This document shows, one piece after another, positions 10,302-18,347 of a stretch of DNA of 64,000 nucleotides; within the stretch, counting starts at the first letter, position 1, and the number at the start of each line of letters is the position of its first letter. The stretch spans positions 110,991-174,990 of the forward strand of contig CAUYUJ010018626.1 of NCBI GenBank assembly GCA_963575745.1. The letters are read 5' to 3'. The position numbers and the translations under genes are program-made. Below the pieces are notes generated by a model, which had not been told where the DNA came from, did no database searches, and was given only the letters and a program-made list of their open reading frames with translations. The DNA is from Prorocentrum cordatum. Taxonomy: Eukaryota; Sar; Dinophyceae; Prorocentrales; Prorocentraceae.

Positions 10302-11175
10302 TGGAGGCAATCGAGCTGGAGGTCGAGGACTACGAGGGCATCTACCTCTGGTGGCACGGACGCGAGGGTCCTCGACATGGTGGAGGCAGCCACGGCCGCA
10401 GCTGTCTCAGCGGCGGTGGCTGCGGCGGTGGTGGCGAGTCGCAGGTGCTCCAGTACTACGACGTGCTGAAAAGCAAGGGGTTCCGGTACATGGGCCGCTC
10501 CGTCGCGGAGTGGCATGACATCGGCGATGATGGGGAGGATTTCAAGGAGGAGTACACCAAGAAGGAGGAGATGTGGTCCGAGCCGGTCGCCCTCAATCGC
10601 TAGACTTTCGCGACGGAGGCCAGGGTGCGCGAGCTCAGGATGGCGCAGTGGAGGCTCGACGCGGACATGATCATGGCGACCCTGGGCGGCATCGGCGACA
10701 GGAAGGAGAAGGAGGAGAATCATCAGAAGCCTGGGGCGCTGCCAACAGTACCAGGCCATAACAGGAAGGAGAGGGAGGAGAAGAAGGACAAGCTTGTGGT
10801 GCTGCCTGAAGTGCCAGCTTTTCCGAAGAGGAGAAGCAGGAGGACACGATGGAGGTGCTGACCACAGTGCCAGAAGTTGCCCAGGAGATGGAGGAGAAGC
10901 AAGAAGACATCCTTAAGGCTCTCAAGATGGAGGGCCTGGTGGACTTCCCAGAATTGGTGCCGAAGGAGGAGAAGCAGGAGGGCAACCTGGAGGTTCTCAA
11001 GGTGGAGGGCCTGATGGACTTCCGTGATGCGGTGCTGAAGGAGGAGCTACAGGAGTAGGTCGAGGAGGCTGGCGCCACGATCCAGGAGTTCTTCAGCAGC
11101 ATGCAGAAACATTTCGGGAGCGGCTCCGAGGAGTCGAACTTCGAGGCGGCACCTGGCGTAGCCCAGGTCACGTGA
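10302..11175 (+). pseudogene. Decayed gene of unknown function, acidic repeats
   Basis: Starting at ATG 10302 one frame reads an acidic, Trp/Tyr-containing N-terminus and reaches TAG at 10601-10603. The same frame stays coding-like from 10604 to about 10830. Coding character then shifts to another frame, reads through imperfect acidic repeats (PEV or PEL followed by EEKQE-type blocks) to a second TAG at 11056-11058, and continues to TGA at 11173-11175. That makes two in-frame stops and one frameshift. The repeats are Glu/Lys/Val/Leu-rich and probably helical. No family is recognised. It could be a pseudogene, or exons whose small introns I cannot resolve. Confidence 0.5.
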
Positions 11176-11384
11176 GCTGCGGAGGATTCATAGCCTTTCG
11201 GGGAGGCAACTTCGTGAATGCACGACGGCCCCCCCCCCCTGGTTTTGATTTCGGGCCCTGGGCCCATCTGCCGCCCCGTCGCGCATTCGGGAAGGGTTGC
11301 GACTCCCCCTGGGGTCGGGGCGGCGCGTCCGTCGAGCGTCGGCGAGGGCTTCTGTGACAGACAGCGGCCGCATAGTCAGTCCCT
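11176..11384. other. Gene-free stretch
   Basis: Short GC-rich sequence between the decayed gene and a TCC tract. No feature seen. Confidence 0.35.
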
Positions 11385-11462
11385 CAGTCCCTCCTCCTCC
11401 CCCTCCTCCTCCTCCTCTTCCTCCTCCTCCTCCTTCCCCTCCTCCTCCCCCTCCTCCCCCTT
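11385..11462. repeat. (TCC)n polypyrimidine tract
   Basis: Short imperfect TCC tract with CCC interruptions. Confidence 0.88.
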
Positions 11463-12030
11463 CAGTCTCGGTGGATCGCCGGCGCGACGGACTTTCCCGA
11501 GGGGGTCGGAGAGCAAAGCGCACCCAGTCGGGTCGGCGGCGCGCGCAATTGCGGGGAGGGGGCGAGGAAGTTGCCTTATCCCTTTCTTTTCTCCTGCGGT
11601 TGACAATGGCTTCTCCCCGCTCTTGCACGCTGGCCAACTCGCCTCTCCGTTTGCCCCCGCATCGCCGCTCGCTGGCGCGGATCGCGTCCGCCTCGCCGCC
11701 GACGAACCAGTTTTTGACGATGGCGGGTGTTGCTACCTCGCGTGAGCGGCTTGCCCCTGCCGCGCCGCTACGGAAAACAAATTGACGACGGCCAGACGTC
11801 GGGTGCCGTTGGCGCCCCAGCTGGTGATGCGCTGGGGCATTGTATCCCAAATCCCATATTGATCGACCACCTCCGTAAAAGACCGGACCTCCCTCCAAGT
11901 GCGACGCAATGTTCTGGACCCCCCCTCTTCGACGGGGCGCCTTCAAAAGCCGGACCCCCTTAAGTTCCAATCCAGAGAGAGCGCCCTAATAAACTGGACC
12001 ACCCAGTTAAAAAAGGCGTTGCTTTGACTA
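11463..12030. other. Gene-free stretch
   Basis: ORFs on both strands overlap and show no domain. Nothing else recognised. Confidence 0.35.
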
Positions 12031-12034
12031 TTTT

Positions 12035-12082
12035 CATTTCATAGCCCAAGCTCCGCCTGCAGGGGGACACGCCCGACCTAGC
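12035..12082. mobile_element. MITE family 1, right-end fragment
   Basis: CTCCGCCTGCAGGGGGACAC followed by GCCCGACCTA is the family 1 right terminus. No left end or target duplication is visible nearby, so this is a truncated copy. Confidence 0.6.
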
Positions 12083-12167
12083 GTTTGGCTCGTGGTGCGA
12101 ACGGCACTCGCGCGAGCTACAGGACCAACGCCTAAACATGTTAAAGCTTGCGAGGTTGCTGCTTATA

Positions 12168-12201
<34 letters not shown>

Positions 12202-12202
12202 C
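12168..12202. repeat. (TA)n microsatellite
   Basis: Near-perfect TA run in an AT-rich pocket. Confidence 0.93.
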
Positions 12203-12496
12203 GTATTTAAAAATGTTTTAAACAAATGGAGGGGGGAGGCGAGGAAGGTCGCCTCCTGAAGAAGCCGAGGGGCTTGCTGGAAGGGCTCCGGGGGCTTCTA
12301 AGAGGGCCTTTTAGAGGCTGGCAGAGCTTCTTGGAACAACCTGCTTCTTTTCCAGGAGATATGTTCCCCCTCTCTGGGCCACAACGCGCGTTATGCCCCC
12401 CCCCCTCCCCCATAGTGCAACGCTCCCCCCAAGTGCGCCCCCATTACTGCCGCAGTGCGTCCGGCACCACAGTCTGTGGTGCCGGACCCACACGGT

Positions 12497-12662
12497 CGGA
12501 ACATTTTCTGTGGGTGAAGGGCAAGGGCTGAAATCTGAAATGCCGTTTCGATGGATGTTCGAGGATTGAATCTGCAAGAGGTGAATCACAAGACGGATTG
12601 ATTGTCGAGATTCAAAAGCCCATATGGGTTTCACCCTGAGCTCACCACCCTAAAGAAATGCT
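12497..12662. mobile_element. MITE family 2, short copy (166 bp)
   Basis: The left end carries GAACATTTTCTGTGGGTGAAG and the right end is a near inverted match (CTTCACCCACAGAAAATGTTC-like, with mismatches). Flanks are CACACGGT (12489-12496) and CAGACGGT (12663-12670), seven of eight identical. Bases 12530-12640 align with 58115-58211 and 58382-58410. This copy lacks the insertion carried by the 58-kb copy and so serves as its empty site. Confidence 0.65.
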
Positions 12663-12845
12663 CAGACGGTGAGGGGTGGGCAGGGGGGGTCACGTTCTGC
12701 CCCCCCCGCCCCGCCCGTCCTCCCCCCCGTGCCCATAACGCCCGCGATCGACGCGAATCAAGAAATGGTCTCAAGCTCCGCGCGTGCACCCCCAAGAGAA
12801 AGTCGACACGAAGGAAAAGGGTCCCGAGGGAAACGGGGCCTAGAC

Positions 12846-13002
12846 TGAAGTCAGGCCTGTCCTTCTACAGGAGGAATATTCAAAAATAGCCTAGAAATGG
12901 TCAGGGGAGTATTGTTTGACTTTTTTTGATTTTGAGAGTATGTCTTTGTATTCTTAATTCTGTCGCCCAAAATCCCCCTGTAGGGGGACAGGCCCGATCT
13001 AA
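12846..13002. mobile_element. MITE family 1, copy B (157 bp)
   Basis: Left terminus TGAAGTCAGGCCTGTCC, right terminus ending GGCCCGATCTAA. An exact 8-bp target duplication, GCCTAGAC, lies at 12838-12845 and 13003-13010. AT-rich interior without an ORF. Confidence 0.87.
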
Positions 13003-13010
13003 GCCTAGAC

Positions 13011-14200
13011 CCTTTTGGGGCCGCTCCCCAGAACCAGCTATTTCTGCCGAGTCGTTTCATACGGTCCCTTGGCCCTTGGAGGGCCCTCGGGCTGGGACCC
13101 GAAAGCGACGAAAAATGTCCAGGACCTTTTTTGTTTTCCCTCCACGCTAAGTACAGAACACACCTCCCTCAGTCTTACCTGCCTGACACACATGCCCATC
13201 CTTGTGATTGGCATCACCGCATCTTGGTGCCAATATTAAGGTTCCTTCCTATTCCTGTGGGCACATATCTAAGATTGAACTCGAAGTGGGCGTACCAATA
13301 TTTCCAGGCCTCCCATTGGGTCCGATAGTATGAGATCGGAGGATCGCGCCGTATTGCCGATACTTTGTCGATGCGGCTCGATGTGGCGCCCGGTGTTCGT
13401 TCTCCACTGCAACGATGCCGATGCATCGCCAACGTCGCCAGTGCGTCGGTGGTGCATCGACGATGCGTCGGCGGTGCCGCGCGATCCTTCTATTGGGACC
13501 CTATTTGGGAGGCCTCTACTCTTGGGGACAGGGGTGAATGAACTCGACGCTGGTTACAGTCGTGGCTGGCCGGGGAAGTGCCCCGCGGGGAACACCCTCA
13601 GGCGGGCTTCGGCGGGTATGATTGTTGTTGGTGTCTGATTTTAGCTGTCTTGGAGGGTTTAGGTCGAATAAGCCGGGGATCCTGGGTAAGGCGAGCCCGT
13701 TAGTGATTGGGCCCCGATGCCCAACAAAAAAAACAAAAACATTATATCAGACCTGTCGTGGCTGACGTGTCTTCGGATGGCGGCAGTTATGGTCAGTGGA
13801 ATGGGGCGGGGGTGGCGCGTTACCCCGGTACAGATCATTAAACCAGGTTCCATTGAACCCAGTCTTGCCAACCTCCGATCTGGGGGGGTTTGGACAAAAG
13901 GCGTCGCTTTCAGGGCTGGTCATTGGGGGTCTAAACTGGCTGTTTTGGAGGGTTATGACCCCATCCTCTTTTCATTCGGGGGCATCGTTAGAGGGAGATA
14001 AGCTCAGGGAGGAACGGATCGACCTACAATCTCCCATTGGTCACCGATAGGGGCAGGATAGCCCACCCTGCCAAGGAACGTGCAGACTCGCTATCGGGGG
14101 GCCATCGCCTATCTATCGTCGATGTATCGCCGAGTCAAGGTCGATGTGTCCCCCCCTGAGCCAGCCCAGCCCCCTGACACGGCCCCTCAATCATGAAATT
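13011..14200. other. Gene-free stretch
   Basis: No recognisable gene. The segment 13330-13470 contains GATGCATCG and CGATGCGTCGG motifs, which reappear at 41015-41120. A few ORFs under 105 codons overlap on both strands. Confidence 0.35.
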
Positions 14201-14204
14201 CGTG

Positions 14205-14370
14205 GTCGGGCAATTACGTTGCATCTTCGGGGGGCCTCGTCTCCTCCCGAAATTGGTTTCTCTTGTGCCCGACGCGGTTTCGATGCGGATTCGTCGCCGA
14301 TTTGACGTGGATTCGATGCGGATTCGACGAGTCCGACATGTATTCAACACGGATTCGACGCGGATGAGGG
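14205..14370. repeat. Dispersed repeat shared with 61.8 kb
   Basis: The sequence opens with TTACGTTGCATCTTCGGGG and contains GATGCGGATTCG and GGATTCGACGCGG motifs. The same order and orientation occurs at 61815-61985. Internally it is a degenerate TTCGAYGCGGA tandem repeat. No gene. Confidence 0.6.
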
Positions 14371-14399
14371 CGCGATGGGACAGGAACGGTCCCCCAAAC

Positions 14400-14512
14400 A
14401 TACAACAGAAGGACTTCCGAGAAGCCCCGCCGCCTTCTGAGAAGCCCCGCCACCTACTGAGAAGGCCCCCTCCTCCTCGCTTCCCCCCCGGGCTCGCCGC
14501 CTAAGAAGGGGG
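14400..14512. mobile_element. Fold-back family, truncated copy
   Basis: Contains the GCCTTCTGAGAAG motif repeated and the right-end signature CTTCCCCCCC..GCTCGCCGCC shared with copies at 55775, 58795, 61430 and 63012. The left arm is missing. Confidence 0.5.
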
Positions 14513-14579
14513 GCGCCGCCGGCGACGCTCGCAGGCGGGCTTCGGCGGGCAGACGAAGCCAGTGTTCCACAAGAAGGCG

Positions 14580-14862
14580 CGGGAGGAGGAGGAGGAGGAG
14601 GAGGAGGAGGAGGAGGAGGAGAAGGAGGAAGAGGAGGAGGAGGAGGAGGAGAAGGAGGAGAAGGAGGAGGAGGGGGAGGGGAGGAGGAGGGGAGGAGGGA
14701 GGAGGAGGAGGAGGAGGAGGAGGAGGAGGAGGAGGAGGAGGGAGGGACGCGCGGGAGGAGGAGGACGCGTGGAGGAGGATGCGTGGAGGAGGACGCGCGG
14801 AGGTCCTCCTGCTCCTCCTCCTCCTCCTCCTCCTCCTCCTCCTCCCCCTCCTCCTCCCTCGC
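14580..14862. repeat. (GGA)n tract switching to (TCC)n
   Basis: GGA triplets fill about 14580-14805. The strand bias then inverts at GGTCCTCC to TCC triplets until about 14862. The block is therefore an inverted repeat of polypurine DNA able to form a long hairpin or triplex. Confidence 0.92.
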
Positions 14863-15257
14863 TCGCTCTCCGCCTCGTCTTCTCCTCCGCCTCCGCCGTC
14901 GTCCGGCCTAGCGTCGATGGGCGGCGCGCCGTTTGGGAGGGCTTTCGGGTCCGAGTGGGTGGTCAGGGGAGGAGAGGCCACCTCGCCACGGCCGAAATCG
15001 CCCCGACATTCTGGGCAGAACGCGCCCTGGGGGAGTTCCAGGACGCAGCGGACGAATTTTCGTCAGCTCCTGGAGGACCCCCACCCTGCCAAGTCGACGA
15101 GTGAAGTGCCATATTTTCCCGCACAGCGTTTCGCTGGAGGGTTCCAATGAATGTTGAATTACCCGAGACGTACCTACCCCCTTCTGCACTTAATTACCCT
15201 GAACGCTCATACACATGAAGACACCGTCAAACATGCACGATCTGCGTTGCCCTCATC
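14863..15257. other. Gene-free stretch
   Basis: No gene or repeat recognised between the GGA/TCC block and the second satellite array. Confidence 0.35.
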
Positions 15258-15600
15258 TCCGCCGTGACTCCCAAGAGCCCAAGAAAAGTGGCGACAATGG
15301 CACAGTTCGTAGCCTCCCAGGGAGCAGCGAGCTCTCGGCTGGATCCGCGTGGCTCACGACTCCGCTGGACCTCGCAGGAGCCCACGAAAGTTGCGACAAT
15401 TGCACAATTCGCAACCACCCAGGCAGTTGCGAAGTCTCGGATATTCCGTTACCCCGCCGTGCCTCCCAGGAGCCCACGAAAATGGCGGCAGTTGCACAAT
15501 TCGCAGCCATCCAAGGAGCTGCGAATACTCTGCTACTCCGCCGTGCCTCACAGGAGCCCACGAAAGTGGAGACCATTGCGCAATTCGCAGCCACCTTCAC
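15258..15600. repeat. Old satellite array related to 4803-5757
   Basis: Four diverged units share CCCACGAAAGT(T/G)GCGACA, GCACAATTCGCAGCCA and CCGCCGTGCCTCCCAGGAG. The GCGAC block occurs at 15291, 15393, about 15485 and about 15569. The layout and about four-fifths of bases in the best part match the 101-bp satellite at 5 kb. One plus-strand frame stays open through it (15215-15814), giving repeated peptides such as EPTKVATIAQFA. I do not call it a gene. Confidence 0.7.
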
Positions 15601-15660
15601 AGAGATTTCCCAGCGTCGGGTTGCTTCCCAGCAACTTCGCGTCGCCAAGAGCATTCTGGG

Positions 15661-15813
15661 GGCTACCCGGAGCGTCCAGAACGGCGGCTGGATTCTCGAG
15701 TTCTGGCCCGAAAAATGTTCACGAGGTGGTGAATTGTCCATCCTTGCCATGCGGGCGGACTGTACGGAGGCTGCCCGGAGCGTCCAGAACGGCGGCCGGA
15801 CCCTCGAGTTCTG
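15661..15813. repeat. Direct duplication of about 45 bp
   Basis: A block beginning GGAGCGTCCAGAACGGCGGC and ending CTCGAGTTCTG occurs at about 15670 and 15778, separated by about 60 bp that include CTTGCCATGCGGGCGGACTG. That spacer resembles an arm of the nested element at 58212. Confidence 0.6.
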
Positions 15814-16424
15814 ATCCACAAGCCCACGAGGTGGCCTCGCGAGGGGGCCCGCCTGCTATGAAAAGGCGGGCGGGGGGGGGTCCTACAGTCGGGGCGCTGA
15901 AGAAGGAACCTTTTTCGTTTGGGAGGGGCTCCGTGTTCCTTGGTTGTTTGACTGTTTGCCTTAGCTGGACCTTCGGTGTTCGACTGGAAATCGAAGTTAA
16001 ACTTAAGGAGAAGAGGGGCTTCGTTCCTTATTTATCGTTCCTTAGGTCAACGCCCCGACTGTGCGCAGGCAGCGGGCTCTGGGAAGCCGCCCTGGCTGCT
16101 GAGCAGCCTTCTCGAGAGCCTCCGGGGCCCCGCGAAGGAGGCTGCCGCGCTGTCCGAGAAGCCGCCCCCCGCTGATTTTTGTTCCGCCGGGCTCACCGCA
16201 CGGTGTGGCCACCGCTAGGACGAGAAAGATGTCATGATTACACGCTGGTCATTGAAAGTAGGTATTTTTGGATTTCTTCCAAATCCCAATCTACTTCAAG
16301 CGCCTTCCTACTTCAAGAAACGACACGCTTTTGCTGTGTTATGTTATTCTCTGGGGGGGCCTGGACCCAATCCACTTTATCCGCCTTCCTACTTCATGTT
16401 TTTACCTACTTCTTCCGACCGACG
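15814..16424. other. Gene-free stretch
   Basis: No gene recognised. Within 16277-16400 the motif CTTC(C)TACTTCA recurs, suggesting a small degenerate duplication. Confidence 0.35.
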
Positions 16425-16545
16425 TGTAGAGGGCAGAAGATCCGCCCCCGTAATTATCACCCCGACGCGCGAAGCCGTTTAGTAAACGCATGCGCAGGAG
16501 GAATAGAGCAGGGCAGAGCTGTTCAAAAACGCCCGAGGCCGTGAA
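16425..16545. repeat. Dispersed repeat shared with 49853-49975
   Basis: Common order: GTGTAGAGG(G)CAGAA, ATCACCCCGAC, GAAGCCGTTTAGTAAACGCA, ACAGGGCAG-like block and a final (A)GGGCCG. The palindromic core CGTTTAGTAAACG is conserved in both. Orientation is the same. Nature unknown. Confidence 0.65.
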
Positions 16546-17018
16546 GTACACGCCAATTATCGGGTCCGGGCGGTTCTTCCTCCCTTGAGTGAGAGGATTG
16601 GCTCAGGATGCGTTCCAGGATTTTCAGAGATACTGGCGGCCCTCGTTTCTGCAAGCCCGTGTGGAACATTAGGACGCCTGAGAAATCATGGACATCTTGG
16701 TGACATTGGAACGTGTCATCATTGCTCCAGACACTAGTCCAGAGCATCATTGCCACGCCATGCAGCGCATGACTGCGAACACATTGCCGTACGTTTTTCT
16801 GCACTCGTGCATGCATGCATGTTTGTTGCGCCATCCGTAGCCGCCGAGGCTCGAATCCAGAAGTTATCCGAAATTATCTAGACTCTAGAGCAGGGCAGAA
16901 GAAACAATTGCGCAATCACCGCTTGAGAGATCTCTTGTGCTCCATTGGGCCCTCTTGCTCTCCTGAACCGCACCGCCTGGGGTCCTCGATTCTGCCAGCC
17001 GGCAGCCCGTGCAGAGCA
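16546..17018. other. Gene-free stretch
   Basis: No gene seen. The end of this segment (16940-17005) resembles 2225-2290, which also lies beside a GGA/TCC tract (shared CTCCTGAACCGCACCGCCTGG, inverted in one copy). Confidence 0.35.
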
Positions 17019-17138
17019 TTAGGAGGAGGAGGAGGAGGAGGAGGAGGAGCAGGAGGAGGAGGAGGAGGAGCAGGAGGAGCAGGAGGCGGAGGAGCAGGAG
17101 AAGGAGGAGGAGGAGGAAGAGGAGGAGGAGGAGAAGAC
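17019..17138. repeat. (GGA)n polypurine tract
   Basis: GGA triplets with AGC interruptions. Confidence 0.92.
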
Positions 17139-17318
17139 CCGACAGATCCTGGAAATCTGGGAGACCTTGTAGCGTTTCATCATCGTTGCCCCTTGTTTTT
17201 CCCTACCTAGGCTCTGCCTAGAAGGGTTCTTACCCTGTATCTTAAAGGGGCCGGGCAGTGGAACCCGCCCCGGGCGGTTCCCCCGGCATCCGCCCCGCGA
17301 TTCCCCCAGTTACGTCTC

Positions 17319-17816
17319 CTTAGCTTAGCGTTGCTTATCTCATCTTATCTTAGTTTAGTTCGTCTTAGCTTAGCTTAGCTTCATCTTAGCTCAGGTTTAT
17401 CTTAGTTTAGCTGACCTTCATCTTAGCGTCGCTGAGCTTTAGCATAGCAGAGCAAAGCATAGCATAGCATAGCGTATCATAGCATAGCGCAGCACAGCAT
17501 ATCATAGCATAGCCCAGCATATCATAGCATAGCGCAGCATAGCATAGCATAGCGTAGCACAGCACAGCATAGCACAGCGCAGCATAGTTTAGCATAGCAT
17601 AGCGCAGCATCGCATAGCATAGCATAGCATAGCATAGCATAGCGCAGCTTAGCATATCATATCATAGCATAGCATAGTATAGTTTACCATTTCATAACAT
17701 CGCATAACATAGCATAGCATGGCATAGCGCAGCATAGCATCGCATAGCATATCATAGCATAGCGTAGCATAGCGCAGCATAGCATGGCATAGTGTAGCAT
17801 AGCATAGCATAGCAAC
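17319..17816. repeat. AGCAT pentamer satellite
   Basis: About 500 bp of imperfect (AGCAT)n, with the left part diverged to CTTAG/TTAGC. Variants AGCGC, ATCAT and AGCAC are interspersed in a loosely periodic manner. The minus-strand ORFs through it (repeated CYAML) are artefacts. Confidence 0.92.
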
Positions 17817-18009
17817 TACTGCTGCTTCCCTAGGGGCTCCAACTTCTAGGTAGGGTCGCACTGGGGTAATCCCTTTTTATTCAAAAGTGCACCACCCGGC
17901 CCCGCCGACGACGCGCGCCTGCCGCACCGCCAGAGATCGACCGAACCACCGCAGGTCGGCCGAGGCGGGCTGCACCGCTGGCGCGGGGTGGGCGCGCGCC
18001 CGCGCCTGG

Positions 18010-18151
18010 AAGGAGGCGGAGGAGGAGGAGGGCGAGGAGGAGGAGGAGGAGGAGGAGGAGGAGGAGGAGCGAGGAGGAGCGAGGATCAAAGAGTAGGAGG
18101 AGGAGGAGGAGGAGGAGGAGGAAGAGGAGGAGGAGTAGGAGGAGGAGGAGG
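18010..18151. repeat. (GGA)n tract, retrotransposon target
   Basis: A GGA tract with a few interruptions. It continues as GGAGGAGG directly beyond the right LTR at 28924-28942, so the retrotransposon inserted inside one tract. Confidence 0.93.
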
Positions 18152-18200
18152 TGTTAACATGTAAGCATGCGTGTGACAGGGGAGGAATAGTAACCCTGCT

Positions 18201-18214
18201 GCCTTTGGCTCAAG
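18201..18214 (+). promoter_or_regulatory. Spliced-leader-like sequence in LTR
   Basis: TTTGGCTCAAG equals the last 11 nt of the conserved 22-nt dinoflagellate spliced leader. The preceding GCC also matches if two bases are deleted. Relic leaders are known in dinoflagellate retroposed genes, so the LTR may descend from a trans-spliced RNA. The same sequence is at 28798-28811. Chance remains possible for 11 bp. Confidence 0.5.
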
Positions 18215-18259
18215 TGTTTAACGGTCGAAGCTACATAGACCTGCTTTGCCGTTCGGGAG

Positions 18260-18265
18260 TATAAA
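18260..18265 (+). promoter_or_regulatory. Possible TATA box in LTR
   Basis: TATAAA lies 67 bp before the LTR end and is repeated at 28857-28862 in the 3' LTR. Dinoflagellate genes usually lack a canonical TATA box, so use of this site is only inferred. Confidence 0.4.
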
Positions 18266-18326
18266 GGTGACCTATCGTTATCATTGTCGCCAAGCTCCCG
18301 TGCAGAACCCTCCTCGGGGTTTTGCA

Positions 18327-18344
18327 TGGTAGCGGAGCGCGGTT
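18327..18344 (+). promoter_or_regulatory. Primer-binding site, initiator-Met tRNA type
   Basis: Directly after the LTR comes TGGTAGCGGAGCGCGGTT. It begins with TGG, the complement of tRNA CCA, and resembles the complement of eukaryotic initiator-Met tRNA 3' ends (TGGTAGC.GAG...GGTT pattern). The gag ATG follows only 3 bp later, so the leader between LTR and gag is just 21 bp. Confidence 0.75.
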
Positions 18345-18347
18345 GCC

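Larger units (their letters stand above)
18152..18326 (+). repeat. 5' LTR, 175 bp
   Basis: Starts TGTTAACATG and ends GGTTTTGCA. It carries GCCTTTGGCTCAAG at 18201-18214, a near copy of the dinoflagellate spliced-leader 3' end, and TATAAA at 18260-18265. The single difference from the 3' LTR is T at 18301 against C at 28898. The short length and TG..CA ends suit copia. Confidence 0.97.

Noticed and set aside
15215-15814. 199-codon ORF as a repeat protein gene
   Set aside because: It follows a decayed satellite. Unit spacings of about 102, 92 and 84 bp are not all multiples of three, so coding constraint is not supported.
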